This document shows, piece by piece, positions 52,622 to 61,783 of a stretch of DNA of 64,000 bases (the first letter of the stretch is position 1; each line of letters opens with the position of its first letter). Source of the DNA: Agromyces cerinus subsp. cerinus (GTDB lineage Bacteria > Actinomycetota > Actinomycetes > Actinomycetales > Microbacteriaceae). A program made the position numbers and the translations under genes. A model generated the notes under the pieces. It was given only the letters and a program-made list of their open reading frames with translations. It did not search any database and was not told the DNA's origin. The DNA lies in NCBI RefSeq assembly GCF_900142065.1, contig NZ_FSRJ01000002.1, forward strand, positions 744,001 to 808,000, read 5' to 3'.

Positions 52622-53235
52622 CGGCTTCCGCTACCGGCTCAGCTCGCTTCCTGATCGTCGGCCCCCAGGGTTCCGGCAAAGGGACGCAGGGTGTGCTCGT
52701 CGCGGAGGCGTTCGGAGTGCCCCAGGTCGCCACCGGAGACATCTTCCGCGCGAACGTGGCAGGCGGCACCGAACTCGGCAAGCGCGTCCAGGCGATCATC
52801 GAAGCCGGTGACCTCGTTCCCGACGAACTCACGAGCGAGCTCGTGCGCGATCGACTCGAGCAGGCGGATGCCGCGGGCGGCTTCCTCCTCGACGGGTACC
52901 CGCGCAATCGCGGTCAGGTCGACGACCTCGACGCGTTCCTCACTGGTCGCGGCGAGGCGCTCGACGCGGTGATCGAGCTCGTGGTGCCCCGCGAGGAGAG
53001 CATCGGTCGCCTGAAGCAGCGCGCGACCGACCAGGGTCGCACCGACGACACCGAAGAGGTCATCGCGAACCGCCTGGCGATCTACGAGCGCGAGACCGCA
53101 CCGATCCTCGACGTGTACCGCGACCGTGGTGCCGTCGTGCGCATCGACGGCGTCGGCACGCTCGACGAGGTGACCGAGCGCATCTTCTCGGCGCTCGCCG
53201 CACGAGGGCTCGCGCCCAACGGCGTCTCCGCCTGA
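52618..53235 (+). CDS. adk: Adenylate kinase
   Basis: 205 residues, ATG 52618 overlapping the secY stop. It interconverts ATP+AMP and 2 ADP. The P-loop is GPQGSGKGTQ (15-24, Lys21); the AMP-binding TGDIFR and the DGYPRNRGQ motif are intact. The LID is of the short type without zinc cysteines. Standard place downstream of secY. Confidence 0.97.
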
Positions 53236-53243
53236 GCCGTTCG

Positions 53244-54071
53244 GTGTTCCGACGGTCCATCTACAAGTCGCCTGCCGAGCTCCGCTCGATGCAGGCGGCC
53301 GGTGAGCTGACCGCTGCGGCACTCGCGGAGGCGCGCCGACTGCTCGTCCCGGGCGCGACGCCCCTCGACCTCGATGCGGCTGCCGAGCGTGTGATCCGCG
53401 AGGGCGGCGGCGTGCCGAACTTCCAGCTCGTGCCCGGATATCGGCACACACTGTGCGTCTCGGTCGACGACGACGTCGTGCACGGCATCCCCGGAGACCG
53501 CCCGTTCCGTGCCGGCGACATCGTCTCGGTCGACGGCGGCGCGGAGGTCGCCGGCTGGAACGGCGATGCGGCGTTCACCGTCGTGCTGCCGGATGCCGAG
53601 CGGCCCGACGTGGTCTCCTCCCGTGGCGAGCTGAGCCGGGTCACCGAGGACGCCCTGTGGCTCGGCATCGCCACGCTGGCGCGCGCCACGCACCTCAACG
53701 AGGTCGGCGCCGCGATCGAGGACTTCGTCCACGGCGAGGGCGCGTACGGCATCCTCACCGACTACGTCGGTCATGGCATCGGGCGCACGATGCACGAGGA
53801 ACCGCCCGTCTTCAACTACCGCGTGGATCGTCGCGGACCGGCGGTCAAGCCCGGGCTCGTCGTGGCGATCGAGCCGATGATCGTCGGCGGGTCCGTCGAC
53901 ACGTTCACGCGCGACGACGACTGGACCGTCACCACCTCCGACGGTTCGGACTCCGCGCACTGGGAGCATTCCGTCGCGGTGCACGCCGACGGCATCTGGG
54001 TGCTCACCGCCGCCGACGGCGGGGCCGCAGGGCTGGCGCGGTTCGGGGTGCGCCCCGCCCCCATCGCCTGA
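53244..54071 (+). CDS. map: Methionine aminopeptidase type I
   Basis: 275 residues, GTG 53244, 8 bp after adk. It removes the initiator methionine from new proteins. The five metal ligands are all present: Asp97, Asp108, His177, Glu210 and Glu241. The first-ligand region reads VDGGAEVAGWNGD, a little different from the common VDVT form. Part of the secY-adk-map group. Confidence 0.95.
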   Translation: MFRRSIYKSPAELRSMQAAGELTAAALAEARRLLVPGATPLDLDAAAERVIREGGGVPNFQLVPGYRHTLCVSVDDDVVHGIPGDRPFRAGDIVSVDGGAEVAGWNGDAAFTVVLPDAERPDVVSSRGELSRVTEDALWLGIATLARATHLNEVGAAIEDFVHGEGAYGILTDYVGHGIGRTMHEEPPVFNYRVDRRGPAVKPGLVVAIEPMIVGGSVDTFTRDDDWTVTTSDGSDSAHWEHSVAVHADGIWVLTAADGGAAGLARFGVRPAPIA

Positions 54072-54205
54072 TCCACTGGGCCGGCACGCCGCTTCGCGCG
54101 TCGGGTGAGGCTTCGACCAGAAACGCCGTGGTGCGTACGGTGTCGGGTGGCTCTCGGCCCGCCGGTCGCCGCCACGAACCTCTCGGCGCCCGCTCGGCAG
54201 GCGGC

Positions 54206-54211
54206 TAGGGT
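54206..54211 (+). promoter_or_regulatory. -10 box (TAGGGT) before ptsI
   Basis: TAGGGT lies 37 bases before the ptsI start in the 177-bp map-ptsI gap, giving ptsI its own transcript. No clear -35. Confidence 0.35.
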
Positions 54212-54248
54212 GAATGCAGAACGGATACTCGCAACGGAGGCCGGGCGG

Positions 54249-55931
54249 ATGAGGGAGATCACAGGGACCGGGATCGGCCAGGGCGTGGCCATCGGCCCGG
54301 TCGTGCGGATGGCTGAACGACTGCCGGAGCCCGCCGATACGGCGAGCACGCTCGATCCGGAGCGGGAATCGACACGGGCCGGGGATGCGCTGTCCGCCGT
54401 GGCCGCCGAGCTGTCGCGTCGTGGCGCGATGGCCGGCGGAGCGGGCAAGGACGTGCTCGAGGCGCAGGCCATGATGGCCCAGGATCCGAGTCTCGTCGAC
54501 CTCGTCGATGCGAAACTGGCGGAGGGCGCCACGGCGGAGCGCGCGGTCTTCGAGGCGTTCGCGTCGTATCGACGACGGCTCACGGAGATGGGCGGTTACC
54601 TGGGGGAGCGGGCCGCCGATCTCGACGACGTCTCCCAGCGGGTGATCGCAGAGCTGATGCAGGTGCCGGCGCCGGGCGTGCCGGACCCTGGCCATCCGTT
54701 CGTGCTCGTCGCACACGACCTCGCTCCCGCCGACACCGCGCTGCTCGACCTCGACCGGGTGCAGGCGCTCGTGACCGTCGAGGGCGGTCCCACCTCGCAC
54801 ACCGCCATCCTCGCCCGCGAGAGGTCGCTCGTCGCCGTCGTCGGTGCTGCGGACGCCGCGCGGCTCGTCGACGGCGACACCGTCGTCGTCGATGCAGCCA
54901 GGGGCCTCGTCATCGTGTCGCCCTCCGACGAACAGCTGTCGGGTGCGCGAGCCCGGATCGAGGAGCGTGCCGCGTCGGCTGCGGCACCGTCGGCACCGGG
55001 CGCGCTCGCGGACGGCACGCCGGTGCCGCTGCTCGCGAATCTCGGCTCCGTCGATGACGCGGCCGAGGCCGTGCGCCTCGGCGCGGAGGGCGTCGGGCTC
55101 TTCCGCACCGAGTTCCTCTTCCTCGGCGCCGACGTCGCCCCGAGCGTGCGGGAGCAGCAGGTCGAGTACGCACGGCTGCTCGCCGCGTTCCCCGGGCGGA
55201 AGGTCGTGGTCCGCGTGCTCGACGCCGGTGCCGACAAGCCGCTCGCCTTCGTCAACGATGCGCCCGAGGCGAACCCCGCACTCGGGCTGCGCGGCATCCG
55301 AGCGCTCCGACATGCCGAGGCGATCCTGCGCGACCAGCTGACCGCGCTCGCGGCCGCCGCCTCGGAGACGGAGGCCGAACTGCAGGTCATGGCCCCGATG
55401 ATCGCGACCGTCGAGGAGACGCGCTACTTCGTGGGGCTCGCGAAGGAGCTCGGCATCGACGTCGCCGGCGTGATGGTCGAGACGCCGTCGGCGGCGCTGA
55501 TCGCCGACCGTGTGCTTGCGGCGGCCGACTTCGCGTCGATCGGCACGAACGACCTCACGCAGTACACGATGGCCGCCGATCGCCTGCTCGGCACCGTGGC
55601 GACGCTGCAGGACCCGTGGCACCCCGCGGTGCTGCGCCTCATCTCCGAGGTGGGTGCGGCCGGCGTCGCGCTCGGGCGGCCCGTCGGCATCTGCGGCGAG
55701 GCCGCTGCGGATCCGCTGCTGGCCGTCGTGCTCGTCGGTCTCGGGGCCACCAGCCTGTCGATGTCGCCCTCGGCGCTCGCCGACGTCCGTGCCTCGCTGA
55801 AGCGATTCGGTGCCGACGACGCGAGAGCCCTCGCCCGGGCCGCACTCTCGGCCGAGGACGCGGCGGCGGCGCGAGCGGCGGCGGGGTCGCTCGCGGCCGA
55901 GATCTCCGCGCGGGGCGGATCAGGGGCGTAG
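54249..55931 (+). CDS. ptsI: Phosphoenolpyruvate-protein phosphotransferase (PTS enzyme I)
   Basis: 560 residues, ATG 54249 with GGAGG 8 nt upstream. Enzyme I takes phosphate from PEP and passes it to HPr for sugar uptake. The phosphorylated histidine is His184 in GGPTSHTAILARE; the PEP-binding C-terminal barrel includes GLFRTEFLF, FASIGTNDLTQYTMAADRL and the catalytic Cys482 in GICGEAA. The N-terminal HPr-binding domain is present. No ptsH or EII gene is nearby, and its place inside the ribosomal cluster is unusual. Confidence 0.94.
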   Translation: MREITGTGIGQGVAIGPVVRMAERLPEPADTASTLDPERESTRAGDALSAVAAELSRRGAMAGGAGKDVLEAQAMMAQDPSLVDLVDAKLAEGATAERAVFEAFASYRRRLTEMGGYLGERAADLDDVSQRVIAELMQVPAPGVPDPGHPFVLVAHDLAPADTALLDLDRVQALVTVEGGPTSHTAILARERSLVAVVGAADAARLVDGDTVVVDAARGLVIVSPSDEQLSGARARIEERAASAAAPSAPGALADGTPVPLLANLGSVDDAAEAVRLGAEGVGLFRTEFLFLGADVAPSVREQQVEYARLLAAFPGRKVVVRVLDAGADKPLAFVNDAPEANPALGLRGIRALRHAEAILRDQLTALAAAASETEAELQVMAPMIATVEETRYFVGLAKELGIDVAGVMVETPSAALIADRVLAAADFASIGTNDLTQYTMAADRLLGTVATLQDPWHPAVLRLISEVGAAGVALGRPVGICGEAAADPLLAVVLVGLGATSLSMSPSALADVRASLKRFGADDARALARAALSAEDAAAARAAAGSLAAEISARGGSGA

Positions 55932-55967
55932 TGCGACGCACCGGCCCGGGCCGTCTGCGCGCTCGAC

Positions 55968-56008
55968 TGGCGAAAACGCTCGGAATCACCTAGAGTTGAC
56001 CCTTGGTG
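55968..56008 (+). promoter_or_regulatory. infA operon promoter and initial transcribed sequence
   Basis: TAGAGT at 55991-55996 with TGGCGA at 55968-55973 (17-bp spacer). The bases after it, TTGACCCTTGGTG (55996-56008), nearly repeat those after the rplM -10 (TTGCCCTTTGGTG at 62817-62829). Confidence 0.5.
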
Positions 56009-56120
56009 TTCTGCACGCCTGCTTCGGCATGCCTGACGGCCTCTGAATTCAGGGGACTCGGGCTCGGCGAGCGGAACCATCGCACGACCAGCATCCCAAA
56101 CTCCAAGCGATAGTGAGGCT

Positions 56121-56342
56121 ATGGCCAAGAAAGACGGCGTCATCGAGATTGAAGGCTCGGTTGTCGAGGCCCTCCCGAACGCGATGTTCCGGGTGGAACT
56201 CACGAACGGCCACAAGGTCCTCGCGCACATCTCAGGAAAGATGCGCCAGCACTACATCCGCATCCTCCCCGAGGACCGCGTGATCGTCGAGCTGAGCCCA
56301 TACGACCTGACGCGCGGCCGCATCGTCTACCGCTACAAGTAA
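56121..56342 (+). CDS. infA: Translation initiation factor IF-1
   Basis: 73 residues, ATG 56121, an OB-fold protein that blocks the A site during initiation. [20 protein letters not shown] and [13 protein letters not shown] are typical. First gene of the alpha block, with about 115 nt of leader after the predicted promoter. Confidence 0.97.
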   Translation: MAKKDGVIEIEGSVVEALPNAMFRVELTNGHKVLAHISGKMRQHYIRILPEDRVIVELSPYDLTRGRIVYRYK

Positions 56343-56413
56343 ACGGCTGCTCGGAAAGTAACGGCCCGCGACATCTCGCGGGTACGAGGACAGCGACACA
56401 TCAAGGAACAATC

Positions 56414-56530
56414 GTGAAGGTCAACCCCAGCGTCAAGCCCATCTGCGACCACTGCAAGGTGATTCGCCGCCACGGCCGCGTCATGGTCATCTGCAAGTCG
56501 AACCCGCGCCACAAGCAGCGCCAGGGCTAG
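56414..56530 (+). CDS. rpmJ: 50S ribosomal protein L36
   Basis: 38 residues, GTG 56414 with AAGGAA. The zinc-binding set Cys-x2-Cys...Cys...His is complete ([19 protein letters not shown]), so this is the zinc form (C+). Confidence 0.95.
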   Translation: MKVNPSVKPICDHCKVIRRHGRVMVICKSNPRHKQRQG

Positions 56531-56696
56531 TCACCAGACAAGGGGCGCGCCGCGTGCGTGCCCCTCATCCCACAACTGAATACATCGGCAGCGCCAGAAC
56601 CGCAGGCATCCACGGATGCCGCGGGGACACCTCGAGTCGGAGGCTCGGGCACCGGCGTTGCTCCACACCTCCACTTCGAATCAGGAGAAGCCACAC

Positions 56697-57077
56697 ATGG
56701 CACGTCTGGCAGGAGTCGACATCCCGCGCGAGAAGCGCGTGGAGATCGCACTGACTTACATCTACGGCGTCGGCCGCACGCGAGCGCTCACCACGCTCGC
56801 CGAGACCGGCATCGACGGAAACATCCGCGTGAAGGACCTCAGCGACGACCAGCTCATTGCGCTGCGCGACTACATCGAGGGCAACTTCAAGGTCGAGGGT
56901 GACCTCCGCCGTGAGGTCGCCGCCGACATCCGCCGCAAGGTCGAGATCGGCTCGTACGAGGGCATCCGCCACCGTCGCGGTCTCCCGGTCCGCGGCCAGC
57001 GCACCAAGACCAACGCTCGTACCCGCAAGGGCCCGAAGCGCACCGTCGCCGGCAAGAAGAAGCCCGGCCGCAAGTAA
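56697..57077 (+). CDS. rpsM: 30S ribosomal protein S13
   Basis: 126 residues, ATG 56697 with AGGAGAAG; the in-frame ATG at 56616 would add unrelated residues. S13 contacts P-site tRNA through its basic tail ([17 protein letters not shown]). [20 protein letters not shown] is typical. Confidence 0.97.
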   Translation: MARLAGVDIPREKRVEIALTYIYGVGRTRALTTLAETGIDGNIRVKDLSDDQLIALRDYIEGNFKVEGDLRREVAADIRRKVEIGSYEGIRHRRGLPVRGQRTKTNARTRKGPKRTVAGKKKPGRK

Positions 57078-57109
57078 CCGCTCGTCGCCAGATCTAGGAG
57101 ATTTCACAC

Positions 57110-57508
57110 ATGGCAGCACCCAAGGCGGCTACTCGCAAGCCGCGCAAGAAGGAAAAGAAGAACATCGCCGTGGGCCAGGCCCACATCAAGTCGACGTTCA
57201 ACAACACGATCGTCTCGATCACCGACACCAACGGTGCCGTGATCAGCTGGGCCTCCTCCGGTGGCGTCGGCTTCAAGGGCTCGCGCAAGTCGACCCCGTT
57301 CGCCGCGCAGCTCGCCGCAGAGTCGGCAGCCCGCCAGGCGCAGGAGCACGGCATGAAGAAGGTCGACGTGTTCGTCAAGGGTCCCGGCTCCGGCCGCGAG
57401 ACCGCGATCCGCTCGCTCCAGGCCGCAGGCCTCGAGGTCGGCAGCATCAACGACGTGACGCCTCAGGCTCACAACGGATGCCGCCCGCCCAAGCGTCGCC
57501 GCGTCTGA
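57110..57508 (+). CDS. rpsK: 30S ribosomal protein S11
   Basis: 132 residues, ATG 57110 with AGGAGA. S11 forms the 30S platform. [20 protein letters not shown] and the C-terminal [12 protein letters not shown] are typical. rpsD is not present downstream. Confidence 0.97.
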   Translation: MAAPKAATRKPRKKEKKNIAVGQAHIKSTFNNTIVSITDTNGAVISWASSGGVGFKGSRKSTPFAAQLAAESAARQAQEHGMKKVDVFVKGPGSGRETAIRSLQAAGLEVGSINDVTPQAHNGCRPPKRRRV

Positions 57509-57514
57509 TTCCCT

Positions 57515-57566
57515 CCCGGTGATCGAGGAGTGGCCCGCTTCTGCCGGGCCCTCCTCGATCGCCGGG
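57515..57566 (+). terminator. Very stable long hairpin between rpsK and rpoA
   Basis: The left arm from 57515 (CCCGGTGATCGAGGAG...) pairs with the right arm ending at 57566 (...CTCCTCGATCGCCGGG) over about 22 bp with single mismatches, loop CTTCTGC. No T-run follows. It may attenuate read-through into rpoA or mark an RNA-processing point. Confidence 0.6.
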
Positions 57567-57646
57567 ACATCCGTTCTCTCACACAACTCAAGATCCTCGT
57601 ACTCGCAGGTGTCATATAGCGGACACCCTGCCGAAAGGAATCAACA

Positions 57647-58633
57647 GTGCTGATCGCACAGCGCCCGACGCTCACCGAAGAGAACATCTCGGAGTTCCGT
57701 TCGCGTTTCGTGATCGAGCCCCTCGAGCCGGGCTTCGGTTACACCCTGGGCAACTCGCTCCGTCGCACCCTCCTCTCCTCGATCCCCGGCGCGGCCGTGA
57801 CGAGCATCCGCATCGACGGCGTGCTCCACGAGTTCTCGACGGTTCCGGGTGTGAAGGAGGATGTCACCGAGATCATCCTCAACATCAAGAACCTGGTCGT
57901 CTCCAGCGAGCACGACGAGCCGATCACCGCGTACCTGCGCAAGCAGGGTGCCGGTGAGGTCACCGCAGCCGACATCTCCGCTCCGGCGGGCGTCGAGGTG
58001 CACAACCCCGAGCTGGTCATCGCGACGCTCAACGACTCGGCGAAGTTCGAGCTCGAGCTCACGATCGAGCGCGGCCGCGGCTACGTCTCGGCCAGCCAGA
58101 ACCGCAACGAGTACTCCGAGGCCGGCCAGATCCCGGTCGACTCGATCTACTCGCCGGTCCTGAAGGTCACCTACCGCGTCGAGGCCACCCGTGCCGGCGA
58201 GCGCACCGACTTCGACCGCCTCGTGGTCGACGTCGAGTCGAAGCCGGCCATCACGCCGCGCGACGCGATCGCCTCGGCGGGCCGCACGCTCACCGAACTG
58301 TTCGGTCTCGCCCGCGAGCTGAACACCGCTGCCGAGGGCATCGAGATCGGCCCCGCGCCGGTCGACGCCGTGCTCTCCAGCGAGCTCTCGATCCCGATCG
58401 AAGACCTCGACCTCTCGGTGCGCAGCTACAACTGCCTGAAGCGCGAGGGCATCAACACGGTGTCCGAGCTCGTCGCCCTGTCGGAGTCGCAGCTCATGAA
58501 CATCCGCAACTTCGGCCAGAAGTCGGTGGATGAGGTCAAGGACAAGCTCACCGAAATGGGCCTGTCGCTGAAGGACTCCGTCCCCGGATTCGACGGGGCC
58601 CACTTCTACACGGGCTTCGACGACGAGAACTAG
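57647..58633 (+). CDS. rpoA: DNA-directed RNA polymerase subunit alpha
   Basis: 328 residues, GTG 57647 with GAAAGGAA. The N-terminal dimerisation domain ([20 protein letters not shown]) and the C-terminal UP-element-binding domain ([20 protein letters not shown], then [15 protein letters not shown]) are both complete. About 140 bp separate it from rpsK. Confidence 0.98.
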   Translation: MLIAQRPTLTEENISEFRSRFVIEPLEPGFGYTLGNSLRRTLLSSIPGAAVTSIRIDGVLHEFSTVPGVKEDVTEIILNIKNLVVSSEHDEPITAYLRKQGAGEVTAADISAPAGVEVHNPELVIATLNDSAKFELELTIERGRGYVSASQNRNEYSEAGQIPVDSIYSPVLKVTYRVEATRAGERTDFDRLVVDVESKPAITPRDAIASAGRTLTELFGLARELNTAAEGIEIGPAPVDAVLSSELSIPIEDLDLSVRSYNCLKREGINTVSELVALSESQLMNIRNFGQKSVDEVKDKLTEMGLSLKDSVPGFDGAHFYTGFDDEN

Positions 58634-58683
58634 GCAGACCTCGCGGTCGCCCACCAACCCCCACCTACTGGAGAGAACGAACC

Positions 58684-59211
58684 ATGCCGAAGCCCACGAA
58701 GGGCCCCCGCCTCGGAGGCGGCCCCGCCCACGAGCGGTTGATGCTCGCGAACCTCGCTGCAGCGCTGTTCACGCACAAGCGCATCACCACCACCGAGACG
58801 AAGGCCAAGCGCCTCCGTCCGCTGGCCGAGCGTCTGGTGACGTTCGGCAAGCGCGGCGACCTGCACGCGCGCCGTCGCGTGCTCGCCGTCATCGGCGACA
58901 AGACCGTCGTGCACGAGCTGTTCACGGTCATCGCCCCCCAGGTCGCCGACCGTGAGGGCGGCTACACCCGCATCACGAAGATCGGCAACCGCAAGGGCGA
59001 CAACGCGCCCATGGCGGTCATCGAGCTCGTGCTCGAGCCCGTGACCCCGAAGAAGCGCGCCGCGAAGCCGGCCGCTGCCGAGGCGCCCGTCGCCGAGGAG
59101 GCTCCGGCCGAGGTCGTCGAGGAGACGACCGAGGTCGAGTCGACCGACGCAGCCGCTGAGGAGACGACCGAGGTCGTCGCCGACGAGGCGGAGGCCGCCG
59201 AGGCCAAGTAG
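58684..59211 (+). CDS. rplQ: 50S ribosomal protein L17 with acidic C-terminal tail
   Basis: 175 residues, ATG 58684 with GGAGAG. The L17 core ([20 protein letters not shown]) is about 120 residues; after [12 protein letters not shown] comes an acidic Ala/Glu/Val/Thr tail of about 50 residues ([20 protein letters not shown]). Last gene of the alpha block. Confidence 0.96.
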   Translation: MPKPTKGPRLGGGPAHERLMLANLAAALFTHKRITTTETKAKRLRPLAERLVTFGKRGDLHARRRVLAVIGDKTVVHELFTVIAPQVADREGGYTRITKIGNRKGDNAPMAVIELVLEPVTPKKRAAKPAAAEAPVAEEAPAEVVEETTEVESTDAAAEETTEVVADEAEAAEAK

Positions 59212-59227
59212 CCTCGAGTTCGATCAC

Positions 59228-59259
59228 GAAGGGCCCCGGTGCGAGCACCGGGGCCCTTC
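59228..59259 (+). terminator. Terminator after rplQ
   Basis: GAAGGGCCCCGGTG (59228-59241) and CACCGGGGCCCTTC (59246-59259) form a perfect 14-bp stem with a CGAG loop, 16 bp after the rplQ stop. No T-run, but the stem is stable and well placed. Confidence 0.75.
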
Positions 59260-59285
59260 GCCGTCTCCGCCGCGAGGCCGCCGTC

Positions 59286-59291
59286 TAGGCT
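59286..59291 (+). promoter_or_regulatory. -10 box (TAGGCT), leaderless gene at 59298
   Basis: TAGGCT ends 6 bases before the GTG start of the GNAT gene, the leaderless spacing. Confidence 0.5.
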
Positions 59292-59297
59292 GGAGCG

Positions 59298-60335
59298 GTG
59301 ACCGAGCACGAACTGTCGCCGCTCTTCGAGCGCATCGCATGCCCCGAGACGATGCCGACACTTGCACATCCCGACGTCGAGACATGGCGTCCGGTCGGCG
59401 ACCACGACCTCGACCTGATCGTCGTGCTCGAGGCGGCCATGGCGGCCGCCGATCATCCGGAGTACGCGCTTCCGCGAGCAGAGCTCGCCGACGACCTCGG
59501 GATGTCGTTCGTCGATCGTGAGCGCGACTCGATCGTGGCGCTGGATGCCGACGGCCGTGCGGTGGCCTGGGGACTCGTGCACCACCCGCCGGGGCACGAC
59601 ACCCTCGTGCGCTCGATCCTCGTCGGCGGGGTGCATCCCGAGTGGCGTCGTCGGGGCATCGGCCGCGTCCTTCTCGCCTGGCAGCGAGCGCGTGGCGAAC
59701 AGCAGCTCGCGGCATCCGATCTGCCGCTTCCGGGGTGGATCATGGGATTCACCGACGATCGTGCGCGCGGAGCCGGCCCGTTGCTCGAGTCGGAGGGCTT
59801 CACCGCCGCGCGGTACTTCGCCGGATTGCGCCGCGATCTCGGGGAGCCGGTCGACGACGTCCGCGCCGGCGCGGGCATCCGCGTCGAGGCGCTGCAGGCG
59901 ACGCGGGCCGACGAGGTGAGGACGGCCCGGAACGACGCCTTCCGCGATCACTGGGGCAGCCAGCCGAGGTCGGAGGAGGAATGGCGCGTCTTCCTCTCGA
60001 GCGCGGTGTTCCGCATGGACCTCTCGGTCGTCGCCATCGACGAGGCGAGCGATCGGGTCGTGGGATTCGTGCTGGGCGAGGTGAACGAAGACGACTGGGA
60101 CGGGCAGGGGTTCTCGAGCGTGCACGTCCCCCTGGTCGGCGTGGTGCGCGGCCACCGCGGACGCGGCGTCGCGAAGGCCCTGCTGGCGGCTCATCTCATC
60201 GCCGCAGGAGACGCCGGACTCGAGTACTCGACACTCGAGGTCGACGCTGCGAACCCGACCGGGGCGTTCGCACTGTACGAGGCGATGGGATTCCGTGCGG
60301 CGACCACCGAGACCAGTTACACGATCGTGGTCTGA
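59298..60335 (+). CDS. GNAT acetyltransferase with two GNAT domains
   Basis: 345 residues, leaderless GTG 59298. Two acetyl-CoA-binding signatures are present: VHPEWRRRGIGRVLLAWQRA in the first domain and VRGHRGRGVAKALLAAHLIA in the second, followed by NPTGAFALYEAMGF. This tandem arrangement is seen in mycothiol synthase (MshD) and other double-GNAT enzymes. Substrate cannot be assigned; it is probably not MshD itself, since similarity is limited to the general fold. Confidence 0.85.
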   Translation: MTEHELSPLFERIACPETMPTLAHPDVETWRPVGDHDLDLIVVLEAAMAAADHPEYALPRAELADDLGMSFVDRERDSIVALDADGRAVAWGLVHHPPGHDTLVRSILVGGVHPEWRRRGIGRVLLAWQRARGEQQLAASDLPLPGWIMGFTDDRARGAGPLLESEGFTAARYFAGLRRDLGEPVDDVRAGAGIRVEALQATRADEVRTARNDAFRDHWGSQPRSEEEWRVFLSSAVFRMDLSVVAIDEASDRVVGFVLGEVNEDDWDGQGFSSVHVPLVGVVRGHRGRGVAKALLAAHLIAAGDAGLEYSTLEVDAANPTGAFALYEAMGFRAATTETSYTIVV

Positions 60336-60357
60336 GGCGGCGCGACGAGCCGGGTGC

Positions 60358-60381
60358 GCACCTCGGCGCTGAGCGAGGTGC
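60358..60381 (+). terminator. Hairpin between GNAT and acyltransferase genes
   Basis: GCACCTCG (60358-60365) and CGAGGTGC (60374-60381) form an 8-bp stem with an 8-base loop, without a T-run. Weak terminator candidate. Confidence 0.3.
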
Positions 60382-60471
60382 ACAGCTTCGGTGTGCACGC
60401 ACTGAGGCCGTTCGCGTTGTGCCACAATCTGTTCTCAGCGCCGCAGTCAACGGTGCTCGAAGAGGAGCATC

Positions 60472-61773
60472 GTGGCCGCCGTCCGCATCCCGGTCGACCG
60501 GGATCTCTCGATCGACTTCGCCCGCGCCTTCTGTCTGCCGATCGTGGTGCTGCTGCACGCGCTGCAGATGGGCATCGGCGGCGACCCGCTGCGGGCGTTC
60601 AACGCGCTCGACGGCTTCGAGCCCCTCGCCTGGGCCACCTGGCCGCTCATGATCATGCCCGTCTTCTTCATCTGCGGCGGATTCGCCTCGATCACCCAGT
60701 GGCGGCGGCTGCGCGGACACGGAGAGACGGTCTCCCACTACATCCGGATCCGCGCCATCCGTCTGGCGCAGCCGGTGGTCGCGCTCGTCGCCGCGGTCGG
60801 AGCGGTGCTCGCGGGCATGCTCCTCGCCGGGGTCGACGCCGAGTTCGTGCGCACCTTCGCAGTGCGGCTCGCCGAGCCGCTCTGGTTCATCCCGGTCTAC
60901 CTGATCTGCACCGCGTTCGTGCCCACGATGTCGTGGCTCCACCGGCACGCGCCGTGGCCTGCCTATCTCGGGCTCGCGGCGGCGGTCGTCGTCGTCGACG
61001 TGCTCGTGCGCGGGTTCGGTGTGCCGGTCGGGGCGCTCAACTGGATCTTCGTCTGGTTGTTCGCGCAGCAGCTCGGGTTCGGGCTCCGCGACGGCTGGTT
61101 CGCACGACGGTCGCGGCTCGTGCTCCTCGGCGTCGCGGTCGGGGCGTACGGGGTCATCGGCGTGCTCGTCACCTGGTTCGGCTACTCGCACGACATGCTC
61201 GACAACCTCAACCCGCCGACGCTCGCGATCCTCGCTCTCGCCCTCGGCCAGGCGTGCCTGTTCGCGCTCGCGCAGCCGGCCATCCGGCGCATGATGCACT
61301 GGCGGCCGATGCTCGGCGCCGTGTTCGTCTTCGGCGTGTACGGCATGGTCATCTACCTCTGGCACACCTTCGCGATGGCGGTCGTGACGGCGTTGCAGTT
61401 GCTCTTCGGGCTGCCGTTCCCGCCGGTGCTCTCGCCGGCGTGGTGGGCGACGCGTCCGCTCTGGATCATCGCCATCGCAGTCGTGGTGGCCGGATGCTGC
61501 GTGGTCGTGCCGCGTCTCGAAGCGCGCTGGCCCAATCCGGTCGAACGCAGGACCCCGCTCGCAGCGGTGCTGCTCTGGAGCGCGTCCGCCGTGGCCGGCG
61601 TCGGCGTGCTGCTCGTGCTGGGATACGTTCCCTGGCAGAACGGGCTGCTGGGCTGGACGCTCGTGACGGTCGCAGTGGTCGCCCTCATCGTCGGAGGTCC
61701 GGGCGCGCGGCTGCGGGCTGCAGCGCCGGCCGAGCTTCCGAGCACGGCGGCCGCGTCGGCGCCGCGATCGTAG
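60472..61773 (+). CDS. Acyltransferase family 3 membrane protein
   Basis: 433 residues, GTG 60472 with AGAGGAG. The N-terminus has the family signature RDLSIDFARAFCLPIVVLLH; about ten to twelve membrane helices follow, including MVIYLWHTFAMAVVTALQLL. Such proteins transfer acyl groups to sugars or peptidoglycan at the membrane. It differs from the acyltransferase at 39377 and is not a close paralogue. It ends just before the truA promoter. Confidence 0.83.
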   Translation: MAAVRIPVDRDLSIDFARAFCLPIVVLLHALQMGIGGDPLRAFNALDGFEPLAWATWPLMIMPVFFICGGFASITQWRRLRGHGETVSHYIRIRAIRLAQPVVALVAAVGAVLAGMLLAGVDAEFVRTFAVRLAEPLWFIPVYLICTAFVPTMSWLHRHAPWPAYLGLAAAVVVVDVLVRGFGVPVGALNWIFVWLFAQQLGFGLRDGWFARRSRLVLLGVAVGAYGVIGVLVTWFGYSHDMLDNLNPPTLAILALALGQACLFALAQPAIRRMMHWRPMLGAVFVFGVYGMVIYLWHTFAMAVVTALQLLFGLPFPPVLSPAWWATRPLWIIAIAVVVAGCCVVVPRLEARWPNPVERRTPLAAVLLWSASAVAGVGVLLVLGYVPWQNGLLGWTLVTVAVVALIVGGPGARLRAAAPAELPSTAAASAPRS

Positions 61774-61776
61774 GCT
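61771..61776 (+). promoter_or_regulatory. -10 box (TAGGCT), leaderless truA
   Basis: TAGGCT stands 7 bases before ATG 61784. Its first bases overlap the stop codon of the preceding gene (TAG 61771-61773). Confidence 0.5.
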
Positions 61777-61783
61777 TGACTGC

